DNA of 36,940 nt from an uncultured Sellimonas sp. (GCA_904393575.1 CAJFMZ010000004.1:1-36940); one strand, 5' to 3'; shown: positions 18,145 to 28,541, counted from the first letter of the stretch. Made by a program: numbers and translations. Notes: generated by a model not told the origin, from the letters alone.

Positions 18145-19028
18145 TCGTTCCTCCTGTTCTTTCGTACATTGTGAATGGTTGTTGTGTAAACCTGTCTTGC
18201 AAATCCCTTCTGTCGAATCTGTTCCGCTGTTTTCTTTGCCATACTGCGTTCCTTAAACAGGCCGAATACGGTCGGGCCGCTGCCGCTCATCATGGCGTTC
18301 ATGGCTCCGCCTTGAAGCATCTCTTCTTTGATCTTTGTGATCACCGGATACTGCTTTTCTGTCACGCTTTCCAGGACATTTCCCATGGATCCTGCCACAC
18401 GGGCAAGATCCTTTGCCCGGAGTCCGTCGATGATACCATCGATATCCGGATGCTCTGTGATCCTGGCTGCATCCAGCTTTTCATAGACTGTCTTTGTGGA
18501 GACGCTGACAGGCGGCTTGGCAATGAGGATATGGCACTTTGGCATGGCCGGAAGGCGGGTCAGCTTTTCCCCGATTCCCTCTGCCAACGCTGTCCCTCTC
18601 ATAATGCAGTACGGGACGTCTGCCCCCAGAGAAACTCCCCGCTCCATCAGATCCTTCTCACCAAGCTTCCAGCCAAAAAGCCGGTTCATCCCAAAGAGCA
18701 CGGCGGCGGCGTCCGCGCTTCCGCCTGCCATCCCTGCCGCAACCGGGATGTGCTTTTTCAAGGTGATGGAAACTCCTCGTTTTTCTCCAAATTCATCCAG
18801 CAAAAGCCGGGCCGCCCGAAATGCAATATTGCCTTCGTCCGCCGGCAAAAAAGCGAGATTAGACGAAACGGTGATGCCAGGCTCCTCCCGCTTTTCCAGC
18901 GTGACCTCGTCATACAGATACACCGTCTGCATGATCATCCTGACATCATGATATCCGTTTTCTCTTTTTCCAAGTACATCGAGCCCCAGATTAATCTTTC
19001 CAAGTGCTTTTAACTGAATCCGTTCCAT
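18141..19028 (-). CDS. ispE: 4-diphosphocytidyl-2-C-methyl-D-erythritol kinase
   Basis: KINLGLDVLGKRENGYHDVRMIMQTV; PVAAGMAGGSADAAAVLFGMN; MSGSGPTVFG. Confidence 0.93.
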   Translation of the reverse strand: MERIQLKALGKINLGLDVLGKRENGYHDVRMIMQTVYLYDEVTLEKREEPGITVSSNLAFLPADEGNIAFRAARLLLDEFGEKRGVSITLKKHIPVAAGMAGGSADAAAVLFGMNRLFGWKLGEKDLMERGVSLGADVPYCIMRGTALAEGIGEKLTRLPAMPKCHILIAKPPVSVSTKTVYEKLDAARITEHPDIDGIIDGLRAKDLARVAGSMGNVLESVTEKQYPVITKIKEEMLQGGAMNAMMSGSGPTVFGLFKERSMAKKTAEQIRQKGFARQVYTTTIHNVRKNRRND

Positions 19029-19145
19029 CCAATCTCTCCTTGCTTTTCCTCTTTTCTCTCATGGTCCGTTCTTCTCCAGGCTGCCCCTTGAGAGCCTTTC
19101 TTTTATATAGAAGAAACAGACATTATGTATTTTGTATACATTTCC

Positions 19146-20705
19146 TTATAGTATACTCAAATTTTCCTTAAAAATCAATATCCTCTCCCCTGGCTGCAGA
19201 CCTTTTTCCTTTTCTATTCCATTGACTTCACAGATGCTCTCCTCGGTAGTTCCAAAGCGTTTGGCCAGGGAAAAAAGATCGTCTCCCTCCTTGACAGCAT
19301 ATCCGACAATGCCCGGCCGTTTTGCCAGCTCTTCCATGGAACGTTCCTCCATTTGCAGTTCCGTAATTGTTTCAATGGAAACTGGTTTTCTTACCAGCGT
19401 CCGGAAAGAAAGCGCTGCCTTTACTTCCGCTTTGCCCTGTCCCAGCAGATTGACATCCAACTGTTCCATACAGCCATTCAAAGAGCAGCGGATATCCGGA
19501 TACATCTCGTTGCATTCCAGCAGACAGGAAAACGGCACCATTCCCTGCCAGGTGTCAAAGGGAATCTCATCGTCCGGTTTGATGTAGAGAAAGGCAATAT
19601 GAAGAATCCCTTCTACCCGGATTCCTTCTTCTCCGGGTTCCGTCCGTACAATTTCCAGGCTGCCCGATGTATGGCAGATCTGAAAAATGTTGTCTTTGAG
19701 TTCCGGAAGGGAGAGCGTCTCGCCAACCGTACATTTCATCTGATTCTGCATCACGATCTGTTCCCACTCTTTTGTCTCTTTTTCGGCTGTCAGGATACAG
19801 CTCAAGGAGTAAAGATCCTCCAGGATCTCTACTTCTTCCTCTTCAAAAACAGACGCCTTTGCTTCCAGAGAAGCCTCGACTCCGATGATCCGCATCTCCC
19901 CGTCCTCGTCAAGCCGCACTTCCGCATTTTCATCGGTAAAGGCCGTGTCGATCTGATGAAACATCGTCTCATCCGCCCCCGGGCACGGGATCCGCCCCTC
20001 AAACCGCACGGGCTCTTCGATCCAGTTCAACGTCTCATCCGGCGTCTCATAAAGAGCGAATACAAGAAGTTCCCCTTCCACAATCAGTCCGTCCGTCACC
20101 AGCTTGGTGTCAAGTCTCCGTGGTTTGATATCTGTCCAGAGCAGGGATGCAATATTTTCTTTTCCCTTCGGGAGACGGATTTCCTCCTTGATCCGGTATG
20201 TATCCCGGATCGTAGTCAACATTTTCAGAATCTTTTTCGTCTCCTTTTTCCTAAAACAGCGGTCTACGCCCTCCACATCCACGGTCAGCTCCCCTTCTTC
20301 CGCCTCTTCCGGCACCAGTACGATCTCCGCCATGGTCCGGATATTCAGCTTTCTGGAGTGAATCATCACCGCCGTTACATCTGTCCTGGTACTTCTGATC
20401 AGCCAGTCGCCCCGCTCTTCCTCGGTGTATACCATCTCCTCAAACGGGAACTGCCCGGTCAGTTCCGCCATCTTTTCTTCCGCCTCGTCTGTCACATAGA
20501 GAATTTGAAACATCAGCTTCCCCTGGATTTTTACATAATGATCCACTTTACGGATCTCCTCGATCCGAAGTGTTCCCTCGCTGATCATAACTTTTTTGAT
20601 ATCCGTTTTGTTATCCGGTACGTTGTAATCCTCATCGATCAGAAACTGATCCGTCACCGGCTTCCCGCTCCACTGTTTCATAACCTGTTTTTTTACCAAC
20701 TCCAT
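19146..20705 (-). CDS. sipL: DUF3794 + LysM spore envelope protein (SipL-like)
   Basis: Repeated DUF3794-like segments and C-terminal LysM (VGYAVKEGDDLFSLAKRFGTTEESICEVNGIEKEKGLQPGERILIF); RBS AGGAGG before ATG 20705. Confidence 0.75.
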   Translation of the reverse strand: MELVKKQVMKQWSGKPVTDQFLIDEDYNVPDNKTDIKKVMISEGTLRIEEIRKVDHYVKIQGKLMFQILYVTDEAEEKMAELTGQFPFEEMVYTEEERGDWLIRSTRTDVTAVMIHSRKLNIRTMAEIVLVPEEAEEGELTVDVEGVDRCFRKKETKKILKMLTTIRDTYRIKEEIRLPKGKENIASLLWTDIKPRRLDTKLVTDGLIVEGELLVFALYETPDETLNWIEEPVRFEGRIPCPGADETMFHQIDTAFTDENAEVRLDEDGEMRIIGVEASLEAKASVFEEEEVEILEDLYSLSCILTAEKETKEWEQIVMQNQMKCTVGETLSLPELKDNIFQICHTSGSLEIVRTEPGEEGIRVEGILHIAFLYIKPDDEIPFDTWQGMVPFSCLLECNEMYPDIRCSLNGCMEQLDVNLLGQGKAEVKAALSFRTLVRKPVSIETITELQMEERSMEELAKRPGIVGYAVKEGDDLFSLAKRFGTTEESICEVNGIEKEKGLQPGERILIFKENLSIL

Positions 20706-20716
20706 ATGGAACCTCC

Positions 20717-21148
20717 TCATTCTTCAAAGACAACATGTCTGTCCTGATAATCCAGTTTGACCACGAGATACGGCCAGGTATGCTTCTCTATGACCTGTTC
20801 TTTTTCTCCTGGTCCTTTCAGCTCCGTGCGGATATGTACGGCATTTTCCGTCTCGTAAATCTCTTTGACCTCAATGCTGTACCCGCTTGTGTCTTTTTTC
20901 CCATACCCTCTGACCAGATACATCTGTCCCTGGTCCGTATAGGTCAGCTTCATCGGTTCGTCCTTTTTCTCTTCAATTTCTGTCTTTAATTCTTCTGGAA
21001 TGTCTTCCTTTTCCAGGACCGTAAAATCCAGCTCCTGCTTTTTTGTTCCTCCCAGATCCGTCACTGAGCAGCCGGATATGCAAAAACCTAAGAAGGCCGC
21101 AATGCCAAAGAGGATGATGTTCCGGAAATTTCCAGCTTTTTTTCCCAT
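20717..21148 (-). CDS. PrcB-like lipoprotein
   Basis: Lipobox LGFCISGC; C-terminal YLVRGYGKKDTSGYSIEVKEIYETENAVHIRTEL.. typical of PrcB_C proteins. Confidence 0.65.
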   Translation of the reverse strand: MGKKAGNFRNIILFGIAAFLGFCISGCSVTDLGGTKKQELDFTVLEKEDIPEELKTEIEEKKDEPMKLTYTDQGQMYLVRGYGKKDTSGYSIEVKEIYETENAVHIRTELKGPGEKEQVIEKHTWPYLVVKLDYQDRHVVFEE

Positions 21149-21316
21149 ATCATGCGATCCTGTAGTTTCTCTTTATCATCTTACACAAACTTCACATAAA
21201 AAATGCCAAATCTGGATTTCTTTTCCCGCATTTTTATAGTATAATAGTGTTACTTTGTAAGTGCGTCGTTTTTCGACATACTGTCTATTAATTTTTTGTG
21301 GAAAGGAGCGTATCCT

Positions 21317-22054
21317 ATGATTCGCTTTATCTGTGTCGTCATCTATCTGGTGATCTATCTGATTCTATCAATTCCGGTCTTTTTTGTGGAATGGCTGATC
21401 GGAAAGAAAAACCGGGAACTGCGCGACCGGTCTTCCCTGCGGATTGTCCAGTGGGGGTTTCGATGCATCCTCAAAATCGCAGGTGTGGACGCCACGGTGA
21501 TCGGCTTTGAAAATGTCCCAAAAGACGAGCCGGTCCTCTATATCGGCAATCACAGAAGCTATTTTGATATTCTGCTGACGTATTCCCGTTGTCCGGGACT
21601 GACAGGATATATCGCCAAGAAGGAGATGGAGAAGATTCCTCTTCTCTCTACATGGATGAAATACCTCTACTGCCTGTTTCTGGACCGCCACGATCCAAAG
21701 CAGGGTATGAAGACGATCCTGACGGCCATCGACTATATCAAACGCGGGATTTCCATCTGTATTTTCCCGGAAGGCACCCGGAATACCGGAGAGGAGTTAA
21801 GCCTCCTTCCTTTTAAAGAAGGTTCCTTTAAGATCGCCGAGAAAACAGGCTGTGCCATCGTTCCCATCAGTTTGAACAATACCGCCCAGATCTTTGAGGC
21901 CCACCTTCCATTTATCCGGAAGACCCACGTTGTCGTTGAGTACGGACGCCCGATCTATCCAAAGGATCTGGACAAGGAGACCCGAAAGCATCTGGCTGTC
22001 TATTTTGAAGAGATCATCCAGGAAACCATCGATAAAAACGCAAAGATGGTGTAG
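21317..22054 (+). CDS. plsC: 1-acyl-sn-glycerol-3-phosphate acyltransferase
   Basis: NHRSYFDIL (HX4D) and FPEGTRN motifs. Confidence 0.88.
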   Translation: MIRFICVVIYLVIYLILSIPVFFVEWLIGKKNRELRDRSSLRIVQWGFRCILKIAGVDATVIGFENVPKDEPVLYIGNHRSYFDILLTYSRCPGLTGYIAKKEMEKIPLLSTWMKYLYCLFLDRHDPKQGMKTILTAIDYIKRGISICIFPEGTRNTGEELSLLPFKEGSFKIAEKTGCAIVPISLNNTAQIFEAHLPFIRKTHVVVEYGRPIYPKDLDKETRKHLAVYFEEIIQETIDKNAKMV

Positions 22055-22080
22055 ATAGGAATCTTGTTTCCTACAGACAA

Positions 22081-22115
22081 AGAAGCATGCCGGCTGTGGC
22101 ATGCTTCTCTTTTTC
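22081..22115 (+). terminator. Rho-independent terminator after plsC
   Basis: AGAAGCATGCC...GGCATGCTTCT followed by CTTTTTC. Confidence 0.8.
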
Positions 22116-22148
22116 TATCGCACGGGACCATTCTGATCTGATACCGAT

Positions 22149-22403
22149 CTATTCATTTTTCAGAAACGATTCCAGTCCGTCGACTGCCTTCTCCTCATCT
22201 TCGCCTTCTGCGGAAATCTCGATCTCCATTCCCTTTGACGGTCGGAAAGCCATCATCCCCATAATACTTTTTGCATTCACATGCATCTCTCCGCTTTTCA
22301 GAATAATCCTGCTCTGGAACTGGCATGCAATACGAACCAGTTCTGCGCCCGGTGCCTCATATCTGCTCCCGATATCTGCTGCTATCACTTTTCGTGTGGT
22401 CAT
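22149..22403 (-). CDS. HPr-family protein lacking catalytic His-15
   Basis: MTTRKVIAADIGSRYEAPGAELVRIACQFQSRIILKSGEMHVNAKSIMGMMAFRPSKGMEIEISAEGEDEEKAVDGLESFLKNE; RBS GGAGGAG. Confidence 0.85.
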   Translation of the reverse strand: MTTRKVIAADIGSRYEAPGAELVRIACQFQSRIILKSGEMHVNAKSIMGMMAFRPSKGMEIEISAEGEDEEKAVDGLESFLKNE

Positions 22404-22592
22404 ATTGACTCCTCCTTCCATCTGGAACTGTTCTTTTTTTAAGCTTATTATATAACAGTTCCACCTGTCTTTCAATTTGAAGTTTCCAATTTTTCTTTCC
22501 CTTTGCCCGGATGAGTGCTATAATGTTTCCAGTATTATGCTGAAAAAACAGCCTGGCGCCCTATGGCGCGCGGCAAAAAAGGAGTGTGTCCT

Positions 22593-24053
22593 ATGTTGGA
22601 ACGTAATTTGACATTATTGACAGATCTGTATGAGCTGACAATGATGCAGGGATATTTTAAGGAGCAGGATCACGACAAAGTCGTTGTATTTGACGTCTTT
22701 TATCGTGCCAATCCATGCAATAACGGCTATTCTATTGCAGCAGGACTTGACCAGGTAATCGAGTATATCAAGGGGCTGCATTTTTCTTATGAAGCGGTGG
22801 ATTATCTGAGAAGCCTCCATATTTTTGACGAGGACTTTCTTCATTATTTAAGCGGCTACCATTTCAGCGGGGATATCTATGCGATTCCGGAAGGAAGCGT
22901 CATCTTTCCGCGGGAACCGCTTATCAAAGTGGTGGCACCGATTATGGAGGCCCAGCTTGTGGAGACTGCGATTTTGAATATCGTCAACCATCAGTCTCTG
23001 ATCGCCACCAAGACCGCCCGTGTCGTCTATGCGGCAAATGGCGGCGGTATCATGGAGTTCGGCCTTCGCCGGGCCCAGGGACCTGACGCGGGACTCTACG
23101 GGGCGAGAGCTGCCATGATCGGCGGATGCATCGGCACCTCCAATGTGCTGGCAGGGCAGATGTTTGACGTACCGGTTATGGGAACCCATGCCCACAGTTG
23201 GATCATGAGTTTTCCAAGTGAATACGAGGCTTTCAAGGCTTATGCCAGACTGTACCCGGATTCCTGCACTCTTCTTGTGGATACGTACGACACCTTAAAA
23301 TCCGGTGTGCCGAACGCCATCCGCGTCTTCCAGGAGATGCGTGCGGAGGGAATCCACTCGAAAAGCTTCGGAATCCGTCTGGACAGCGGCGATCTTGCAT
23401 ATCTTTCTAAGAAGGCCCGCAAGATGCTGGATGAGGCTGGATTCCCGGACGCCAAGATTTCCGCTTCCAATGACCTGGATGAATACCTGATCCACGATCT
23501 GAAACAGCAGGGAGCCGCCATTGATGTCTGGGGCGTAGGAACGCATCTGATTACCTCAAAGGACTGCCCGTCCTTCGGCGGTGTCTATAAGCTGGCTGCC
23601 ATCCAGGATGAAAACGGCACCTTTGTTCCGAAGATCAAGCTGTCTGAAAACACAGAGAAAATCACCAATCCGGGCAATAAAACGATCTACCGGATTTATG
23701 AAAAAGAAAGCGGAAAGATCAAGGCGGATCTGATCTGCTTTGCGGATGAAACATTTGATGAGAATGATGATCTGCTGCTCTTTGACCCGATTGAAACATG
23801 GAAGAAGACGAAGCTGAAGGGCGGCACCTACACGATGCGGGAGATGCTCGTCCCGGTGTTCATCAATGGCGAATGCGTCTACCATTCACCGTCCGTGATG
23901 GAAATCGCCGAGTACTGTCAGAAGGAAAAAGATACGCTGTGGGATGAGACAAAGCGTCTCTTCTACCCGCACAATGTGTATGTGGACTTGTCCGACCGGC
24001 TCTACCAGGTGAAGAAAGAGCTGCTGGATCAGATGAGTATGGATAATTTATAA
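22593..24053 (+). CDS. pncB: Nicotinate phosphoribosyltransferase
   Basis: LTDLYELTMMQGYF, EFGLRRAQGPDAGL, GIRLDSGDLAYLSKKARKMLD. Confidence 0.92.
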   Translation: MLERNLTLLTDLYELTMMQGYFKEQDHDKVVVFDVFYRANPCNNGYSIAAGLDQVIEYIKGLHFSYEAVDYLRSLHIFDEDFLHYLSGYHFSGDIYAIPEGSVIFPREPLIKVVAPIMEAQLVETAILNIVNHQSLIATKTARVVYAANGGGIMEFGLRRAQGPDAGLYGARAAMIGGCIGTSNVLAGQMFDVPVMGTHAHSWIMSFPSEYEAFKAYARLYPDSCTLLVDTYDTLKSGVPNAIRVFQEMRAEGIHSKSFGIRLDSGDLAYLSKKARKMLDEAGFPDAKISASNDLDEYLIHDLKQQGAAIDVWGVGTHLITSKDCPSFGGVYKLAAIQDENGTFVPKIKLSENTEKITNPGNKTIYRIYEKESGKIKADLICFADETFDENDDLLLFDPIETWKKTKLKGGTYTMREMLVPVFINGECVYHSPSVMEIAEYCQKEKDTLWDETKRLFYPHNVYVDLSDRLYQVKKELLDQMSMDNL

Positions 24054-24067
24054 GGAGGACTTGATTT

Positions 24068-25126
24068 ATGAAGATTATTGTATTAGCAGGCGGACTCAGT
24101 ACCGAGCGGGATGTTTCCTTGAGTTCCGGTGCCGGAATCTGCCGCACATTGAGAGAAATGGGACACGATGCCTTCCTGCTGGATCCGTTTCTTGGGCTTC
24201 CGGATGCCGGGGAGGATCTGGAAGCAGTCTTTACCAGACCGGACGCCGGACTTGCCATCGCATCCGGTATCCGTTCTACCGAACCGGACCTGGCAGCGGT
24301 CAAGGCATCCAGAGAAGACAAGTCAGACTGCTTTTTTGGCGCCAATGTAATCGAGCTGTGCCGGCTTGCTGATATCGTATTTATGGGGCTCCACGGCGAT
24401 GTCGGGGAGAACGGAAAGCTTCAGGCAGCCTTTGATGTCCTCGGTATCCGCTATACGGGTCCAAGTTCTCTTGGCTGTGCCCTTTCCATGGACAAAGAGA
24501 TCACCAAAGTGATCTTTGAAGCCAACGAGATCCCGACCCCTAAGGGAACCTGGATGAAAAAATCTGCCCCGGATCATTCCCTCGCCTCCACCGGACTTTC
24601 CCTTCCCCTTGTGGTCAAACCGTGTTCCGGCGGTTCCAGTATCGGAGTTTATTTTGCCCATACGGAAGAGGAATTTGACCAGGCGGTCAAAGAATCCTTC
24701 CGCTACGAGGACGAAATCATTATTGAAGAATATATCAAAGGACGAGAGCTGGCCTGCGGCGTCATTGACGGCAAGGCCCTTCCTGTGATCGAGATCTGCC
24801 CGAAAAACGGGTGGTTTGACTACGCAAACAAATATCAGGACGGCATGACCGAGGAGATCTGTCCTGCCCGGATTCCGGAGGAGACTGCCCGTCAGATCCA
24901 GGCCATCGCTGAAAAGGCATTTAAAGCACTCAAGCTCGATGTCTATGCCCGGGCCGATTTCCTTCTGACCGAAGACGGCCGCATATACTGCCTGGAATAC
25001 AACAGCCTCCCTGGCATGACAGCAGCAAGTCTGCTGCCAAAAGAGGCAAAGGCATCCGGCATTGAATTCGGGGATCTCTGCGAACTGTTAATTGAAAAAT
25101 CCATGGACGCCCGTTACCGCGGGTAA
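24068..25126 (+). CDS. ddl: D-alanine--D-alanine ligase family protein
   Basis: ATP-grasp: VFMGLHGDVGENGKLQAAFDVLGIRYTGPSSLGCALSMDKEITK; CLEYNSLPGMTAASLLPKEA. Confidence 0.85.
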   Translation: MKIIVLAGGLSTERDVSLSSGAGICRTLREMGHDAFLLDPFLGLPDAGEDLEAVFTRPDAGLAIASGIRSTEPDLAAVKASREDKSDCFFGANVIELCRLADIVFMGLHGDVGENGKLQAAFDVLGIRYTGPSSLGCALSMDKEITKVIFEANEIPTPKGTWMKKSAPDHSLASTGLSLPLVVKPCSGGSSIGVYFAHTEEEFDQAVKESFRYEDEIIIEEYIKGRELACGVIDGKALPVIEICPKNGWFDYANKYQDGMTEEICPARIPEETARQIQAIAEKAFKALKLDVYARADFLLTEDGRIYCLEYNSLPGMTAASLLPKEAKASGIEFGDLCELLIEKSMDARYRG

Positions 25127-25149
25127 TTACCAAAGACAGGAGAACATAT

Positions 25150-26580
25150 ATGAAAGGGTTATCTCTGGCAGCAATTGCCACCGCCTGCGGAGGCACCTGT
25201 TTCGGTCCAAAAGAGCTTCTTCACCGGGAAATCACCGGCGTGGCGATCGACAGCCGCAAAATTGAAGAAGGTTTCCTTTTCGTTCCGATCAAAGGGGCAC
25301 GGGCAGACGGACATGATTTTATTGAACAGGTAATGGAGCAGGGCGCACTTTGCACCCTGTCCGAACATCCTCTGGGGGATGTATCATACCCGTATATTCT
25401 TGTGACTTCCACGGAACAGGCGCTCAAAGACCTGGCGCGCTATTACCGCAGTCAGCTGAACCTGAAAGTAATCGGCATCACCGGCAGCGTCGGAAAGACC
25501 AGCACCAAAGAGCTGATCGCCTCTGTCCTGGAGCAGAAATACCGGGTATTGAAAACAGAAGGAAACTACAATAACGAAATCGGTCTTCCTCTGACCATCT
25601 TCCGGCTGACAGAAGAAGATGAAATCGCAGTTCTGGAAATGGGCATTGACCATTTCGGCGAGATGCACCGGCTGGCGGACATTGCCCGCCCGGATGTAGG
25701 GGTCATTACCAATATCGGCTACGCCCACCTGGAAAATCTCGGCTCACGGGAGGGAATTCTCAAGGCAAAAACCGAAATGTTCGACCATCTCCAGCCGGAT
25801 TTCAGCGTGGTTTTAAACGGAGACGATGACATGCTGCGGACCATCACCGAGGTTCACGGACAAAAGCCCGTGTTTTTCGGCATTGACTCCGCCGCCCCGG
25901 TTTTCGCCTCCCACATCGAAAACAGAGGACTCAAGGGAACACTTTGCACGATTCAGCTTCCGGCCTGCCAAAGCTTCCCGGAAATCACGATTCAGGCCGA
26001 CATTCCGATCCCAGGAAGACATATGGTATACAACGCCCTGGCGGCCTCCTATATCGGACGCCTTTTCGGGCTTTCAAAGGAAGAAATCGAAGCCGGAATC
26101 CACGCACTTCAGCCGGTAGCCGGCCGGAATCATCTGATTGAGACACCTGCTCTCACGATTCTGGATGACTGCTACAACGCTAACCCGGCTTCCATGAAAG
26201 CATCCCTTGATGTACTCTCTCTTGCATGCGGACACCGCACCGCTGTCCTGGGAGATATGAAAGAACTGGGAGAAAACGAGGACCGCCTGCATTTCGAGAC
26301 CGGGGAATACGCTGCCCGCAAAGGCATCGACCAGATCATCTGCATCGGACCTCTTGCTGAAAACATGTACCAGGGAGCCAAAAATATTGCCTCCGGCAAT
26401 ACGGTACTCTACTATCCGGACAAAGAACAGTTTCTGAAGGAACTCCCTTCCTTATTTCATGCCGGAGACACCATCCTGGTCAAGGCATCCAATTCCATGA
26501 AATTTGCTGAAATTGTAGATACATTAAAAAAATTTGACTGCCCGGACACCGGCAGCACTGACAAAGGAGAAACACTATGA
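25150..26580 (+). CDS. murF: UDP-N-acetylmuramoyl-tripeptide--D-alanyl-D-alanine ligase
   Basis: GITGSVGKTSTKELIASVLEQKYRVLKTEGNYNNEIGLPLT; DDCYNANPASMKASLDVL. Confidence 0.93.
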   Translation: MKGLSLAAIATACGGTCFGPKELLHREITGVAIDSRKIEEGFLFVPIKGARADGHDFIEQVMEQGALCTLSEHPLGDVSYPYILVTSTEQALKDLARYYRSQLNLKVIGITGSVGKTSTKELIASVLEQKYRVLKTEGNYNNEIGLPLTIFRLTEEDEIAVLEMGIDHFGEMHRLADIARPDVGVITNIGYAHLENLGSREGILKAKTEMFDHLQPDFSVVLNGDDDMLRTITEVHGQKPVFFGIDSAAPVFASHIENRGLKGTLCTIQLPACQSFPEITIQADIPIPGRHMVYNALAASYIGRLFGLSKEEIEAGIHALQPVAGRNHLIETPALTILDDCYNANPASMKASLDVLSLACGHRTAVLGDMKELGENEDRLHFETGEYAARKGIDQIICIGPLAENMYQGAKNIASGNTVLYYPDKEQFLKELPSLFHAGDTILVKASNSMKFAEIVDTLKKFDCPDTGSTDKGETL

Positions 26581-27383
26581 TGGATTACCGGCTTCTGGCC
26601 CTGGATCTCGATGGCACACTGACCAATTCCAAAAAAGAAATCACCCCTCCTACCAGGGAGGCACTGATCCAGATACAGGAGAATGGAATCAAAGTAGTTC
26701 TCGCAAGCGGACGCCCTACCACAGGCGTCCTTCCACTTGCCAGAGAACTGGAGCTGGAACGTTTCGGAAGCTACATTCTTTCCTTCAACGGCGGCAGAAT
26801 CACCGACTGCCGCAGCCAGGAGATCATTTACAACCGGCTCCTTCCAAAAAACATTGCCGCACCCCTGTTCGAAATTGTCAGCCACTATGACGTCGACCTT
26901 GTCGGCTACTCCAAAGGAGCCATTCTATCCGGTCTGCACACCAACCAGTACACGGAACTGGAATCCCGGATCAACGGTCTGCCAATCCAGCAGGCAGTAC
27001 CCTTCACAGAACATATCGAAGCAGAAAACAACAAATTCCTCGTCACCGGGGAACCTGACGAAATTTCACGAGTCAGAAAAGAACTCATTCCGCATTTTCA
27101 CGGACTGCTCAACATCTACTGCTCCGACCCGTTCTTCCTGGAGATCATGCCACAGAACATCGACAAGGCACATTCCCTTGGGAAACTCCTCTCAAGCATC
27201 GGACTGACCGCCGACCAGATGATCTGCTGCGGCGACGGCTACAACGACATCACCATGATCGAATCCGCCGGCCTCGGCGTCGCCATGGCAAACGCCCAGC
27301 CCGCCGTCAAAGAAGTCGCCGACTACATCACACTTTCCAACGATGACGACGGCATCCTCCACGTAATCCAACAGTTTTTCTAA
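26577..27383 (+). CDS. Cof-type HAD-IIB hydrolase
   Basis: LLALDLDGTLTNSKKEI; GDGYNDITMIESAGLGVAMANAQPAVKEVADYIT. Confidence 0.9.
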   Translation: MMDYRLLALDLDGTLTNSKKEITPPTREALIQIQENGIKVVLASGRPTTGVLPLARELELERFGSYILSFNGGRITDCRSQEIIYNRLLPKNIAAPLFEIVSHYDVDLVGYSKGAILSGLHTNQYTELESRINGLPIQQAVPFTEHIEAENNKFLVTGEPDEISRVRKELIPHFHGLLNIYCSDPFFLEIMPQNIDKAHSLGKLLSSIGLTADQMICCGDGYNDITMIESAGLGVAMANAQPAVKEVADYITLSNDDDGILHVIQQFF

Positions 27384-27387
27384 CTAC

Positions 27388-27421
27388 GGGGACGTGTACC
27401 TGTGAATCGGTACATGTCCCC
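27388..27421. repeat. REP-like imperfect palindrome
   Basis: GGGGACGTGTACC-TGTGAATC-GGTACATGTCCCC, between convergent genes, no T-run. Confidence 0.6.
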
Positions 27422-27428
27422 AAGATGG

Positions 27429-28541
27429 TTATTCGAACATCCGGGCGGCGTCTTTGAGGAGTTGCCGGATCTGGAGGTGTTGTGGACATGCTTTTTCGCA
27501 TTTGCCGCATGCTATGCAGTCGGATGCTTTTCCTTTGTCCTGTGTGATGGTTTGGTAGTCGTTTTTGCTTTTTTCGTTTTCGTACTGGATTTTGTCGTTG
27601 ACGCAGTTGAAGATGTCCGGAATCGGGATCTGTTTTGGGCATCCGTCGGTGCAGTATCTGCAGGTGGTGCAGGAGATCATTTTCTGTGCGTGGAAGATCT
27701 CTGCTACGTTTTTGACTGCGTCCTGTTCTTTCCTGGTCAGTGGATGGAAGTCTTTCATAAAGCTTATGTTGTCGTTCATCTGTTCCATGTTGCTCATTCC
27801 GGAGAGTACCATCATGATGTTGTCGAATCCTGCGGCGAAGCGGATTGCGTAGCTTGCGTTGGTTCCTCCCTGAAGGGCGTCGAAGATATCCTGTGCTTTT
27901 TTCGGCAGACGGATGAGTTTGCCTCCTTTGACCGGTTCCATGACGATCACTGGTTTCCCGTGTTTTTCGCAGACATCATAACAGGCTTTGCTCTGTACTT
28001 CTTTGTCCAGATAATCTGCGTAATTGAACTGGAGCTGTACGGCTTCCAGTTCCGGATGATCTGTCAGAATCTGATCCAGTACTTCTGCAGTATCGTGGAA
28101 GGAGATGCCTACATGGCGGATTTTTCCTTCTTCTTTTAATTTCTGTGCCATCTCATAGGCATGGCATTTCTGGAATTTCTTATAGTTCTCTGCGTTCTGC
28201 GCATGCATCAGATAGAAGTCAAAATAGGTGACTCCGCATGCTTCCAGCTGGCTTTCGAAAAACGGACGGATGTCCTCTTCTTTTTCGAAGTATGGATCCG
28301 TCAGTTTATCGGTCAGAATGAAGCTTTCTCTTGGATGCCGTTTTACGAGGCATTCCCGGATCGCTGTTTCGCTTTTTCCCTGCAGATATCCTCTGGCCGT
28401 GTCAAAGTAGTTAAATCCCGCATCCAGGAACGTATCAATCATTTTGATAAATTCCTGCTGATCCACTTCCTCTCCGTTCATAGGAAGGCGCATGCATCCG
28501 AATCCGAAGTTCTTTTTTACGTTGTCAAATCTGTTGTTCAT
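27429..28541 (-). CDS. Aldo/keto reductase with C-terminal 2x[4Fe-4S] ferredoxin module
   Basis: FGFGCMRLPM, AKR core, CTTCRYCTDGCP and CIACGKCEKACP. Confidence 0.9.
   Translation of the reverse strand: MNNRFDNVKKNFGFGCMRLPMNGEEVDQQEFIKMIDTFLDAGFNYFDTARGYLQGKSETAIRECLVKRHPRESFILTDKLTDPYFEKEEDIRPFFESQLEACGVTYFDFYLMHAQNAENYKKFQKCHAYEMAQKLKEEGKIRHVGISFHDTAEVLDQILTDHPELEAVQLQFNYADYLDKEVQSKACYDVCEKHGKPVIVMEPVKGGKLIRLPKKAQDIFDALQGGTNASYAIRFAAGFDNIMMVLSGMSNMEQMNDNISFMKDFHPLTRKEQDAVKNVAEIFHAQKMISCTTCRYCTDGCPKQIPIPDIFNCVNDKIQYENEKSKNDYQTITQDKGKASDCIACGKCEKACPQHLQIRQLLKDAARMFE

Noticed and set aside
17449-19028. ispE-GntR 4-nt overlap as a novel regulatory link
   Set aside because: Translational coupling is clear, but such adjacency is common in compact Firmicutes genomes and gives no specific functional evidence.
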